Shown: one piece after another, positions 37,945 through 49,845 of the stretch
Position numbering within the stretch: position 1 is the stretch's first letter
How the letters are laid out: each line of letters opens with the position of its first letter
NCBI RefSeq assembly: GCF_019703515.2
Contig: NC_059372.1
Span: 27,367,431 to 27,431,430, forward strand
From: Myxocyprinus asiaticus
Lineage: Eukaryota > Chordata > Actinopteri > Cypriniformes > Catostomidae
DNA: 64,000 nucleotides
Direction: 5' to 3'
Made by a program: the position numbers and the translations under genes
Notes under the pieces: model-generated
What the model saw: only the letters and a program-made list of their open reading frames with translations
The model's database searches: none
What the model was told of the DNA's origin: nothing

Positions 37945-39701
37945 TGAGAAAGCCAACATACTGATATTCTATTTAAACTTATGATTATTCTTCCAAGACT
38001 AAAGATTCTGACTCTAACTCCTCCTAGAGCTTTTAAGCTACAAACACCAAACACGGCACAGACCTTCAGACTGGTCTAACTCGGATTGCTATATCTTTTC
38101 TATCTGATCGGACTTCCAGAGTTCCCATATCGGATTTCCGAACAGCACTGATTTTAAACTGACTCCCATTCATGGTGTGAAAACTTTTCCCTGTAATAAC
38201 TCCTTTAGAGGATTCAATCTATTTACTATCACTCCACCACTCATACTTTCTATCTATCACTCCATCACTTTCTTTTTCTATCTTTACATCACTCTTTTTA
38301 TTCTTTCTTTCACTCTATCACTTTAACATCCTTGCAACTGCATACAACCTAGCAACCATTTAGTGCACCCTAGCAACCAAAATGTAGATGGATATCTCCT
38401 GATCAGAATGTCCTACAGACATGAGAGTTGGCTTGTTGAATTGGGTGAGCAATCAGTCTTCCAGTATCATCATGGAAACTACTTAGCCACGCCCTAGCAA
38501 CCATTTAGAGCACCCTAGCAACCAAACCCCATTGACTTCCATTTAAAATCACTTAGATGCGTATCTCAGGATCACAATGTCGTAGAGACTTCATTATTGG
38601 CTTGTATGACTCAGAACAGCAAGCAGCCTTATTGGTATCACACTGGTAACTGCCTAGCAACAACATGGGCTTACCCTTGCAACCAAGTAACAAATCACAT
38701 ATCTCTGCACCAGAACATCGTAGAGACTTCCCGGTTGACTTATTTCACTCAGGATGGCAAGGAGCCTTGAAAAGTATCACCCTAGTAACTGCTTAGCAAC
38801 CAGATGGGGTTACCCTAGCAACCAAGTAACAAATCACATATCTCTGCACCAGAACATCGTGGAGACTTCCGGGTTGACTTATTTCCCTCAGGATGGAAAA
38901 GAGGCTTGATAAGTATCACCCTGGTAACTGCATAGCAACCATATGGGGTTACCCTAGCAACCAAGTAACAAATCACATATCTCTGCACCAGAACATCGTA
39001 GAGACTTCCAGGTTGACTTATTTCACTCAGGATGGCAAGGAGCCTTGATAAGTATCACCCTGGTAACTGCATAGCAACCATATGGGGTTAACCTAGCAAC
39101 CAAGTAACAAATCACATATCTCTGCACCAGAACATCATAGAGACTTCTGGGTTGACTTATTTCACTCAGGATGGCAAGGAGCCTTGATAAGTATCACCCT
39201 GGTAACTGCTTAGCAACCATATGGGGTTACCCTAGCAACCAAGTAACAAATCACATATCTCTGCACCAGAACATCGTAGAGAATTCCGGGTTGACTTATT
39301 TCACTCAGGATGACAAGGAGCCTTTTGAGTATCACCTTGGTAACTACCAAGCAACCAGATGGGGTTACCTTAGCAACCAAATAACAAATTATATATCTCT
39401 GCACCAGAACAACATAAAGACTTCAGGTTTCGTTCATTGGACTCATGGTAACAAGGAGCCTTTTGAGTATCACCATTGTAACTGCCTAACAACCAAATGA
39501 GCTATCTTTCTATTTATCTATCTATCTATCTATCTATCTGATAGACTGAATGGTCTTATAATCTTTAAACTTTTAACTTTTAAAACTACTACTTAAACTT
39601 GTAACTACTTCAAACTTAAAACCTTCAAACTTCAATCTTTTAAAGCTACTTCAAACTTTCACGCCAACATCAAAGTTTGTCTTGACAAACTTTTTATCTA
39701 G
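37945..39701 (+). mobile_element. Helitron-like non-autonomous element carrying a minisatellite
   Basis: The 3' end has the Helitron signature. A perfect 10-bp stem (AAAGTTTGTC / GACAAACTTT, 39672-39693, 2-nt loop) is followed by TTAT and then CTAG at 39698-39701, with a host T next. Sequence on both sides belongs to the L2 3' end. The 5' boundary is not clear: somewhere near GCTTGAGAAAGCCAACATAC at 37942-37962, without an obvious TC start. There is no Rep/helicase coding. Confidence 0.62.
38366..39495. repeat. Minisatellite, 139-bp unit, about 6 good and 2 diverged copies
   Basis: The phrase AACCAAGTAACAAATCACAT begins at 38681, 38820, 38959, 39098 and 39237, each 139 bp apart. A diverged copy follows at 39375. 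Each unit also contains TCTCTGCACCAGAACATC, GTTGACTTATTTC and CCTAGCAACC. Units before 38681 are more diverged. A (TATC)n run at 39509-39539 follows the array. Open reading frames across the array are accidental. Confidence 0.92.
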
Positions 39702-40038
39702 TTATTATTATTATTATCTCTGTCTTGTTGCTGTTTTGTTTGTGCACTGGAAGCTTCTGTCACCAAGACAAATTCATTGTATGTGTAAGCATACTTGGCA
39801 ATAAAGCTGATTCTGATTCTGATTCTGAAATAAGCTTGTATTTTTTATTTTTCCAAATATTAACAAGATTATTTGTTTTATTGAAGTGACAGCATTTGCC
39901 ATTGCAATTACAGAATGACCCTTGAATGTAGATTTATGAATGTTTAACTTTAAAAAAAACTCTTAAAATCTCTTAAATAAATAAACGTACAAATACCTAA
40001 GTTTCAGAAGATAATTGACGTTCAAATATTTTCTTGAT

Positions 40039-40639
40039 TTAAAGAAATATTTCAGGTTCAATACAAGTTATGCTCAATCGACAGCATTTGTGGCATAATG
40101 TTGATTACCACAAAAATTTATTCTGAAAAGCACAAATCTGGGTTCCAGTGATGCACTTACAATAGAAGTAAATGGGGCTAATTCGTAAACATTAAAATAC
40201 TCACTGTTTCAAAAGTATAGCCACAAGATGTAAACGATATTCGTGTTAACATGATTTTAGTGTGTTAAAATCACTTACTAACCTTTTCTGTGTAAAGTTA
40301 TAGCCAATTTTACAACTTCTTTGCCAGGATGATGTAAACCCTAAAAGCGACTAAACTTTACAGCTCAAATAACAGGCCTTATATGAAATTTCACAGAAGA
40401 ATGAATCTAAGTACTTATATAAAATTACAAGCTTCAGATATCTGCCTTAAAACCCTCCACAAAATGGCCCTATTCACTTCCATTGTAAGTGCCTTGCTGT
40501 AACATCGATTTTTTCTTTTTTTTTTTTTTTTTAAAGAAAAGGAGGAACGAGTCGAAATTAATTTTTGTGGTAGTCAACAATATGCCACAAATTCTGTCGA
40601 TTGAGCTCAACTTGAATTGAACCCGGAATATTCCTTTAA
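40039..40639. repeat. Long-TIR MITE (family B)
   Basis: The left end (TTTAAAGAAATATTTCAGGTT) and right end (GAACCCGGAATATTCCTTTAA) are inverted, with CAATCGACAGCATTTGTGG and CACAAATTCTGTCGATTG facing each other. It lies just upstream of oard1. Confidence 0.82.
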
Positions 40640-41133
40640 CCTTCACAAGGTCGCTCTTGCGCACCCGAACGCTAGATGGCAGTCATACCTTCCAATAAAT
40701 GAGGACTCGAAGTGAAAAAGAAACCTACTACCGTCTCGTTGTCTTATATTTTATTTACAGTTATTTAATCAAACTAAAGGAACATTTCGGCTTCATTGGT
40801 GTGGTAAGTTTTTAGACAACCAGCTCTAAATAGCAGCCAACGTAACCAGCCAGTGAATGATAGATAGCATTAGCAAACACCTTAACCGTGTAAATATTCT
40901 GTAGCAGTTTGCTTTACTATAACATATATTTTATAACTAATGATTAAGACGCGATCATTATAAGCTGTACAGAGGATGCCGGGGCTTTTTGTCACTCGAA
41001 GAAGGTGTCATAAGTGCTATGTTTCGGTAATTTTTAGGTTTCATGCCTTTGTGCCATTTTGGCGTTTGCTCTTTATGACATGTCTGTCTGGTATTGATCA
41101 ACATTAACTCACCACAGTGAAGTCTCTGCTCAA

Positions 41134-43280
41134 ATGTCAAAGGGATCTAAAGTTTGTGCGGATGAAGACACGAGAGATGTAAGCATGTCTTCATTGAGTA
41201 ATTATACTTTTTAGAATTCACGGTAACACTTTACAGTAAGGTTCCATTCGTTAACATTAATTAATGCATTAGGTATCATGAACTAATAAAGAACAATATA
41301 TTGTTTACAACTTTTATTAATCTTTGTTAATGTAATTTAATAATAATTAAAAAAAATCATTTTAGTTCATGTTAGTTCATAGTGCATTAACTACTCAGTG
41401 TTAACATATACAACTTTTGATTTCTTACTCTTACTTTTGTTTAAAAATGTATATAAAGATTGGCATCAGATTTCTAACAGAGACATTATTCAAAAGAGTT
41501 CATAAAGTTTCCTTAAAAGATCATATAAAAGTGATATTTAACAAGTAATTAGAAAGGAATTAATTGTTTGCATTGATCTTACTCATACTGTATATTACAG
41601 CTCCCATGCAGCTCAGGATGGGAGCTGCAACACATAAGAGGAGATCTGTTCACCTGTCCAGCCACAGATGCCCTGGCACACTGCATCAGTGAAGACTGCC
41701 ACATGGGAGCAGGTGTTGCTGTGCTCTTCAAGAAGAAATTTGGTGGAACTGAGGAGCTTCTGGCTCAGAGTGAGTGAACATTATCATTATGACTAAGAAC
41801 TCAAAGCACACTATTTTTTACCAGCAAGTTTATTCTTCATTGTCTTTTCCTTTTTTTAAACAGTGAAGCGGCATGGCCAGTGTGCTGTTCTTAAAAGATC
41901 TGGTCGTTTCGTGTACTACCTGGTAAGATGTCTTTTACCATTATTTATTTCACTTCACAACTGCTCTGTTTTATGGTAAGCCGAATTGACTTTTAATCAA
42001 TCACAGGATATGAATTATTGATATCAACAATTACATTTGCAAAAGTAAAAATGTAATTCTTGATATAAAATATAACATCACTTGCAGAAATACACATTCT
42101 TGATATCAAAATTGTAATTTCAACTATTATCAACTGTAATTCTTGATATCTGTAACTGCATTTACACTAGTAATATGATTGTAATTAGTAAAAAAGCCTT
42201 TTAGATATCTTTAATTACTCTCCAATTTATTGATATCCAAAATCCATTTCCAGATATCTGAAATACCAAATCTAACACGTTTAAATACATTTACAGAGAT
42301 CAGAAATTGGCATTTTCACTAGTTGTAGATCAGTTTTTGATATCAAGAATGGACATTTTACTAGTAAGAAGTGCATTGCTAATATGTGAAATTGGAATTT
42401 CAACTAGTAAGAAATTTATAGGTAAATTTTAAGATACATTTTAGATATCCGTAATTGCGTTTTCAATTGAAGTTGATGACAGATCATTGGAAAATTCTAC
42501 TAGTGAAAATGTAGTTACAGATATCAAGAATTACAGTTTTGTTCTGGTTGAAATAAAATTTTGGATATCAAGAATGTGCATTTCTGCGAGTGATGATGTC
42601 ATTTTTTATATCAAGAATTAACGTTTGCGTTTTCACTAGTAGTATTTTCATTCCTGATATCAAGAATTAGCATTTTAACTAGTGAAAATTGAATTGTTGA
42701 TAACAATAATTCATATCTTGCGAATGATTAAAAGTCAGTTCGGCTTGCTTTAAGATATGAGATTTTCTGGTCAGTTTTCTACAGATTTTTGTTGACCACA
42801 ACTAATCTATTTTCAATTTTTCCTGCATTAGATCACAAAGAAAAAGTACTACCAAAAGCCCACCTATGACATTCTTAGAAAGAGCCTTGTGTCTATGAGA
42901 GAACACTGCCTGGCCAATGGTGTTACCAGAATATCCATGCCTCGGTAAACAGACATGTTTAATAATAAGGCATTATTTTATTGTATTTTTCAATTTTTAA
43001 AGTAGATTCGGCTTTCAGTTTCCTGTGTCAAACCTTCCAAATAAATTACTTTAAGCATAGAAGAAAAATATCACTTTTGCCAATGCTCCAAAATAGCTTT
43101 ATAATTTAGAAAGAATTATGATAAACCTTTGATTTACTTAATAGACTGCAGTAACTGATGTGATTTTCTTTTGCTAGGATTGGCTGTGGGCTGGATAAAC
43201 TAAAGTGGGAAAACGTGTCTTCCATTATTACAGAAGTCTTCCAGAACACAAAAACCTGCATCACTGTGTATACGATCTAG
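41134..43280 (+). CDS. oard1: ADP-ribose glycohydrolase OARD1 (TARG1/C6orf130), five exons
   Basis: Coding exons are 41134-41178, 41601-41769, 41864-41922, 42832-42944 and 43178-43280, all with GT/AG borders and consistent phases, giving 162 residues (human 152). OARD1 is a small nuclear macrodomain enzyme. It removes ADP-ribose from glutamate side chains and deacetylates O-acetyl-ADP-ribose. The macrodomain runs from IRGDLFTCP to the end (ITVYTI). Signature stretches are [20 protein letters not shown] and [17 protein letters not shown]. The two residues known to be catalytic in the human enzyme (Lys84, Asp125) align with Lys94 in LITKKKYY and Asp135 in CGLDKL. The N-terminal extension before the domain is about 10 residues longer than in human. 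Introns 1 and 3 contain transposon remains. It ends tail-to-tail with apobec2. Confidence 0.95.
41222..41420. repeat. MITE fragment in oard1 intron 1
   Basis: It starts GGTAACACTTTACAGTAAGG followed by TTAACATTAATTAATGCATT. The interior matches the element at 29638-30206. The right end is eroded. Confidence 0.6.
41978..42746. repeat. Fold-back element rich in GATATC sub-repeats, in oard1 intron 3
   Basis: The ends AAGCCGAATTGACTTTTAAT and ATTAAAAGTCAGTTCGGCTT are inverted, continuing into GATATGAATTATTGATATCA. Inside, variants of TTGATATCAAGAATT followed by CTAGT recur many times in both orientations. It is non-coding and fills most of the intron between exons 3 and 4. Confidence 0.78.
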
Positions 43281-44367
43281 ACTATAGCAGGTCTGAAATT
43301 CACATTAATTGTTCTTAAACAATGGTCAAAGGGGTGCTCTTTATTCCAATGGAATTTCACTTTTTTTCTAGAGGTGTGTAGCTGGTTCCTTAGTCTTTTT
43401 GGAAGTGGGTTTTTGAGATTCTTAATCTTAAGATTCTAAATTAAGGTTCAAAAACTGTCCTAGAAATGTACACACAAAATATGACCAATATTACAATCAA
43501 TTGTTTTTTCCTATATTAGAATCTAGTATTTTTCCTGTTCCTCCTGTTCCATGTGGTGTATGGATGTTTTTTCACCACTAGAGGTTGTGATTTGATTTGT
43601 TTGAATCTCAAAATGAAGAAATCGTTTGATAAAACTTCACTTTCTACTTTAGCATTTATTTCAGTACAGTATTACCAATGAAACAATATTGTAAACATTG
43701 TGTAAAGTGCTATTTCATTACTATTATTCTTGTAAATATCACTTTATTAATTAGTAACTTTTATATCTTAGATTAAATCCATGTTAACTTATATTATATG
43801 AAATTCACAACAGAAATAGCTGAGACTAATACCAGAACTTCATACATGGGTTCTTTATGCCAAGCTAGGAAATAGTCATATTTTATTAACATACAAAGAG
43901 ACTATTCAGCATGATGTATATTTTCAAAAATCATTTTGAAAAGACAAAAACGTAAACATTTAAACACAATCATTATAGCAGACTATATTTGGGTTGCAAA
44001 ATAACCAAATCAAGACCAGTTTTGAATATGTACTTATTCCAACATTTTTCCTGAATTATTTGAATAATGATAGCATGTTGCATGCTTGCATTTAAGACTA
44101 CACCCATATGTTTGGCTTCCAGTTATTTGCAGAAAAATATCCGCAGTAAAATAAAAATGTTCCCATATATTTGAAACACCCCTGAAATAATTTCAAGCCT
44201 AATATCCAAGCAAGAAAATCAAACGTGTGATGTCACACAATAAACTTTGATGAAAGAGAAAGAAGACACTGCTATAGTTGCAGGGTGATTTTAATAATTT
44301 TCTTATGGCTGTGGTCAGGCTGTATAGACAGTATCAATCAATAGCCAGCAGCAATTCCTTACCTACC
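43281..44367. other. Convergent 3' spacer between oard1 and apobec2
   Basis: It holds the 3' UTRs of both genes, running toward each other. I see no further exon or strong repeat. Several AATAAA/ATTAAA-like words occur on both strands, so the cleavage sites cannot be fixed by eye. Confidence 0.5.
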
Positions 44368-46471
44368 CTACTTAAGAATATCACACAGCTTCTCATCATA
44401 ATATTCATAGCTTTCTTGACAGTCCTCCCAGGCTATAAAGCTATCTTCTTCATTCTCTACAAAAGCAGACCAAACATAGGCAAAATCCAAAGGTCTCATC
44501 ATGCGTAGCTTACACCCTGCCCTAACTAGTGCCTGTAGTCCAGCCTGTATCTCTGGTTCCTCCCACTGGAAGAGGCGGGAACAGTGGATATTCAGGCGCA
44601 TTGTTTTGCGTGATCGCAAGATCTCTACAAGCTTAGCAGCACAGGTTGCACAAGGACTCGAAGAAGTGTACCAGGTTACTGTGTAGCAAAGTGACTTGTC
44701 ATAAAAGGCCAGCACCTGTTGAAAGAAGACTTCTTCAGCGTGTGAGCCTGAATGCTCATCCTCCAGGTAACCACGTAGGCCATCTGTCTCTGTAGTGCCT
44801 CCTTGTATGTCTACCTGGTAGCACAGGAAGGTCTTGTTGCGCCCTGAAGAATATTCCACGTTTTTAAATTGAAATTTAAAGAAGGTGGGGTTCATCCTGT
44901 CTCTGTGGGAAGAAAGAGGGATATTCCTATTAAAATGATTACCCCTTTATCGTATATAAGACAATTTGCCACTCAACAACGCAAAGTGCTCTGTAATATC
45001 AAGTTGATGAAATCAAACTTTAATATTCCAGGTTCAATACAAGTTGAGCTCAATCCACAGCATTTGTGGCATAATGTTGATTACCACAAAAAATATTTTT
45101 GACTCGTTCCTCCTTTTCTTTAAAAAAAGCAAAAATGGAGGTTACAGTGAGGCACTTACAATGGAAGTGAATGGGGCCAATTTCTGGAGAGTTTAAAGGT
45201 AGAAATGTGAACCTTATCATTTTATAAAAGCATTTACATTAATTCTTCTGTTAAAACTCTTGTATTGTTTGAGCTGTAAAGTTGTTTAAATCGTAATTTT
45301 TACGGCCACCAAAAGGCCTACAGCAGCACGAAAGGAGTTACAGACCTCCATTACAAAGATAAAAGAAGCTGTGCATGGGGCAACACTCACAAACATACTT
45401 TGCTTTTTTGAATCTGGTTTGTTCAGAGGTCTTGAAGTAAATTCCTAAAATACCTTAAGAGTTTGCCCAACAGCATATGAGAGACTCAGCAATGAGTTGA
45501 AAACATCACTTCATGACGAAGAAGGAAAAATTAAAGCGATGAGTAGCCTACACAAAAATCCTTAAAAATGGCATTCAAAAAGGGCACTGAAATATTAGCC
45601 AAAACGAAGCATAAGCACAGTGGAGTGGCTTAAAATTTTAAAGGTTAGTATGTCCTGGATTGGTCCTGTCCAAGTTAAAGTTAACTAAAGAACTGCTGTT
45701 CACAAAATTTTCCTATCAACATAATATAATTTGTGCAGTTTTGCCAATATCAGGATGTTTACATCTGATGGAGACAAATAAACTCGGATGTAACTGTCAA
45801 AGGTGGCTTACCAATAATTATTTTTGGAGTGATGAATGCTCACTGATTAACCTCTTTTCTATTTTAAAGTTTTAATTGATTTATTAACATTTCTGATGTA
45901 TTTCTGTACATTATTTTGCAATAAGGTGGAAATAAATCTTAAAATAGGTCATGATTTCATGCTGTAACAATAAAATGTTAAAAGGCCCAAGAGGTGAATT
46001 CTTACAATGTAAATGTGTGTCCAAAATTATTTGATTCACAAGGTTTCTTTTAGATGATAATTAATATTTTTTACACATGTATGCCATGCTGTTTTTAATT
46101 TTAAAGATCAAGATATTTATGTTCTCATAGACTGATTTAAAAGCATAAGATCCAGTTTGTATTAGTGAGAAATCTTTGACTTACCCTACAATGATCTCAA
46201 ATGGAGGTAGCTCAATAGGCTCCAGCTGAAACTCCTCATCTTTGACAGGACCCTGGGCTCCTTCTTCTATCTCCCCATTTCCCTGAGGCTTATCAATACT
46301 GTTTTGCTGATTTTCTGCAGTCTTCTCTGACTTTTTTTTCATCTTCTCATCGTTATCTTTGTCCTTTTCTTTCTCCTTCTCAGGTTTACTTTCCGTTTTC
46401 TCCACTTTCTTCTCTTTCTTTTTAATCAGACCTCCTTTGCTGGGGGTCCTGCTGTCCTTTTTGTCCGCCAT
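44368..46471 (-). CDS. apobec2: APOBEC2 cytidine deaminase-like protein, two exons
   Basis: Minus strand: exon 1 is 46471-46185, exon 2 is 44902-44368 (stop TAG). The junction is phase 2 and joins ELPPFEIIVG to DRMNPTFFKFQF, as in human APOBEC2. The product has 273 residues against 224 in human. APOBEC2 is expressed in skeletal and heart muscle and has the deaminase fold, but no well-established deaminase activity. The zinc-binding set is complete: His150-Ala-Glu152 (GSHAEEVFF) and PC-x2-C at Cys180/Cys183, with the human spacing. The C-terminus (YYDEKLCDILK) matches the family. The first 95 residues are unusually rich in Lys and Glu and low in complexity (KKKEKKVEKTESKPEKEKEK-like). Fish have more than one apobec2 copy; I cannot tell a from b. 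Confidence 0.94.
45019..45310. repeat. Family B MITE fragment in the apobec2 intron
   Basis: It begins TTAATATTCCAGGTTCAATA with GAGCTCAATCCACAGCATTT, then TGGAAGTGAATGGGGCC, and breaks off near GTAATTTTTACGGCC. The right half is missing. Confidence 0.72.
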
Positions 46472-46700
46472 GACAAAGTTGTGCGATGAACTGGGTCTGT
46501 TTGTCAGTATGTAAGGGGTGCTGTTGATTTTGTATGCGAGTCAGAGAGATGACAGCTTGAATATGTTCCTAAGTCTGAGAGTTAAAAATGACGATAAGAG
46601 GAGCTGGTGGGGGGGGGGTGAAGGGCAGCTGCTCTCTCTTGTTACCATGCTATAAAAAGGCCCAAGGATAATGAGGAGCCATTGTTTAAACAAGTCATTG
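46472..46700 (-). promoter_or_regulatory. apobec2: Candidate apobec2 promoter region
   Basis: About 155-190 bp upstream of the apobec2 ATG are an E-box CAGCTG (46626-46631) and an AT box CTATAAAAAGG (46650-46660). The AT box could be a TATA element on the opposite strand or a MEF2-like site with one mismatch. E-box plus MEF2 is a usual muscle combination and APOBEC2 is a muscle gene. This is an inference from motifs only. Confidence 0.35.
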
Positions 46701-46734
46701 CGCAATTTCATTTTAACATGTTCATTAAAGGTAT

Positions 46735-46986
46735 AGTTCAGTCAAAAATGAAAAGTGTGTCATTTACTCATCTGCCTGTTGTTCCAAACCTGTATGTCTT
46801 TTGTGGAGCAGCCTCAGTTGCTACTCAATTTCATTGAACTGCATGAAATTGAAAGGTGTCTGAGACTAACATTCTGCCTGTTATCTAATTTGTATTCCAT
46901 GGAAGAAAGGAAGTCATACGGGTTTAACAACATGAGAATGAGTAAACGTTGACATAATTTTCATTTTTGGGTAAACTATTCCTTTT
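46735..46986. repeat. Family A MITE, short form
   Basis: The ends are TTAAAGGTATAGTTCAGTC and TTTTGGGTAAACTATTCCTT. Inverted internal arms GTTGTTCCAAACCTGTATG / CATACGGGTTTAACAAC are visible. It lies upstream of apobec2. Confidence 0.75.
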
Positions 46987-47280
46987 CTACCCATTTACTT
47001 CTTGCTCTGTTTCAAATTAAGAGGATTGGCACGGCATGGCACACAATGACACACTCATCTAGGTATTTTCCTCCCCTTTTGATAGGGATATTATTGCAGT
47101 TTACACACCAACAACAGACAGTTTATTAATAACTGTAGTTTGGCACATAGTGAATGCCACAGATCAGTCCAGGGTCTTGCTGCCCTCACAACAAGGTCAT
47201 CTAAAGGTCAGCATAGAACTGGCCAGTCCTGTAGAAATCAAATTCACAACTCAAGCTTTTGTTTTGCACTCACTGACTCA

Positions 47281-47935
47281 TTAAAGGAATAGTTCACCCA
47301 AAAATGAACATTCTCTCATCATTTACTCACCCTCATTCGATCCCAGATGTGTACGACTTTCTTCAGCAGAACACAAACAAAGATGATTTTTAGAAGAATA
47401 TCTCACCAGATATGAATGGTCACCAGAACTTTGAAGCTCCAAAATGCAGATAAAGGCAGCGTAAATGTACTCCAATGGTTAAATCTATGTCTTTAGAAGA
47501 GATATGATAGGTGTTTGTGAGAAACAAATAAACATTTAAGTCTTTTTTTTTACTATAAATTCTCCTCCCTGCACAGTAGGTGGCTATATGCATTAAGAAC
47601 GCAAATCGTCAAAAACAAATGAAGATAGTGAAAGTGGAGAATGATAGTAAAAAAGGACTTAAATATTGTTCTGTTTCTCACCCAAAGTGATTGCATCGCT
47701 TCTGAAGACATATATTAAACCACTGGAGTCAAATGGTTTACTTTTATGCTGCCTGTTTGATTTGTGGACCTTAAAAGTTTTGGTACCCATTCACTTGCAT
47801 TGTATGGACCTACAGAGCTTAGATATTTTCTAAAAATATTTGTGTTCAGCAGAAGAAAGTCATACACATCTGGAATGGCATGTTTGTGAGTAAATGATGA
47901 GAGAATTTTCATTTTTGGGTGAACTATCCCTTTAA
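47281..47935. repeat. TTAA-flanked MITE (family A, long form)
   Basis: It begins TTAAAGGAATAGTTCACCC and ends GGGTGAACTATCCCTTTAA. The interior has GTATGGACCTACAGAGCT and its left-side counterpart, and TAAACCACTGGAGTC, as in other long copies. Confidence 0.82.
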
Positions 47936-49845
47936 CAACATGTGTAGTTCCTATTTATTATCTCACCAACCTTTGCAGATGCAAAATACAATGTACATGT
48001 ACATTAAGATTAGTGTAGTCTGTCTTACTAGTGCTCTGGTGACTTTTGAACACATTTTGATCTGCGAGAGATGGGAATAATAAAAAAAAGTCAATTGGTC
48101 TTGTCCTGTCCCATATTGATGGCCATGCTGATCTAGGTTACAAGGGGTGCTGACCATAAAAAGCAGGTTAAATTACCAGGGCATTTACTTTAAGATGCAT
48201 ATATAAGATGCTGTTCTATGAACATAGAGTTTAAACACTAGGTATCAAGCCTCAAAAAGCTAGCAGCTTGGCCCATGTGCAGTATGCATCAACTATTGTA
48301 AAAGTGGACTTATGTACAGTACAATACAACTGTATCTGCCCTCCTCTGACAGAAAGCCAAACTGATAGCTATCTGGCTTAGTTATAATGATAATGGCCCT
48401 ACTGGACATTGCAGCCAGCCTGGTGATTGTCTCAAAAATTAATTACTGTAAGAAGGCATATTCCTGATAAAATTGTTACAATATCATTTCAGACTGATTG
48501 CGTTTTTTTAATTGCCAGTTCTAAATGCTATTTTTTGTACTGACCATTTTTTCCTCACACAAATGCACCCCCTCCTTAAAAACATCACATCCACAGCATC
48601 TGCTTGACAGGCATCCATTGTTGGCATAGAGACTGTAATTGCAGGCATTGGATTGCAATTTCTTTGTAAGGTTTGGCAAGGAGGGAGCATGACAATGAGG
48701 AAATGAAATGGCAAGCGGAGGCATTGCTATTGTTGTTTTAATATGGCTGAGCCATTCCCGCTGGGATGTTGAAAATAAAATGTCAAATGGACTTTGCTTT
48801 TCCATTTGAAATTTGGCAGACGTTGTATATTATGTGTGCACAAAAAGAAAATGCAATTGCAAATACAATGTCACCTAGATTAGAATATGATACAGAGTTG
48901 GAAATTGAAATTCGGATTGCCAGCCCCCGATGCACACACACACACACACACTCACGAATGTTCATTACTGTACTGCCCGCCCTGCCTTACACATAAATCT
49001 GCTTGAGATTGAGTTTATTGATTGAATGTCCTTTTTGCTATTATCTTCACCACATGATCAGAATACAGGCACATTTAAACTCTACTTGGCTTGGAACAAG
49101 CACACACTGCTTATAACTATAAATGCATACACACTGATAGTAGTGGAATTATTGTAATATAAAAACAGTGAGATTGCTTGAACCCCTTGGGATATATTGT
49201 ATGACCCAGCATTTCACAGTTACGACAAATGACAAAACGTAAGGTTTGGTAACAAACACTTTTTACTGAAATGGAAAAGTCTAGCTTTTTCACACAAAAA
49301 CAAAAAGTCCCACGCCAACTACTGTATATATTCAAAAGACTTGATTGCTTTCCATTCAGTCCTCCGAGCTGGGAGAGACTGCAGTCCACCATCAGCTTTC
49401 TCCAATTCCCCACAGTCCTGAAATGTAATTATTTTCAATTACAGGGCCTGCCTGCAGCTTTTTTGCAGGCGGGCTTTAAGAACCCACACAAAATGCTTGT
49501 CAGCCATATTGTAACTCTATTTGACCAATTCATCTCTTTAATGATTACAAAGCATACCTTTATCCAAATGTTTAATAATGATTAGTGGAAAATTTGCCAT
49601 TCTTTTTCTGACATGTATTAAGCATTTTGTTGCAAGAATACGTGTTTTTTCTAGAGTTATATAACATGCTGATTGCAAATGAGTTCATATGTAAATAGTT
49701 AACAATTAATGACAGACACAGCATTGTGCACTGTACTTATTTGATTCTTCTGTGTTTAAGTATATATTATGGTGAAAAATTAATACACAGAACATAGTGT
49801 TTTATGTCTGAGTACATAAGAATTCTGTAACAAAGGCAGTTAATA
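47936..49845. other. Spacer, no gene recognised
   Basis: A (CA)n run lies at 48936-48951. The remaining sequence is unique-looking and AT-rich. I cannot support any exon or RNA gene here. Confidence 0.45.

Larger units (their letters stand above)
36763..39829 (+). mobile_element. 5'-truncated L2-like LINE, interrupted by a Helitron-like insertion
   Basis: It starts inside the reverse transcriptase at SSAFNTIIPAIL. It continues with a frameshifted LKFADDTTVTGLI near 37000 and a C-terminal part (LGTTISQDLKWETYIDSIV; RNSFFPQAIHLMNS ending 37660). Its 3' end is at 39807-39829 with AATAAAGCTGATTCTGATTC, a tandem TTCTGA tail typical of L2 elements. An (AT)n array occupies 37797-37866. Most of 37.95-39.70 kb is a later insertion. 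Confidence 0.85.

Noticed and set aside
37510..39495. Spaced repeats considered as a CRISPR-like array
   Set aside because: The units are 139 bp without unique spacers, and the DNA is vertebrate. It is a minisatellite.
39171..39500. 109-codon open frame with internal repeats
   Set aside because: It is the 139-bp minisatellite read through. The unit length is not a multiple of three and no real protein repeat is implied.
48508..49585. Several open frames of 60-104 codons
   Set aside because: They overlap on both strands without family similarity. I see no evidence for a gene between apobec2 and the BED/hAT gene.
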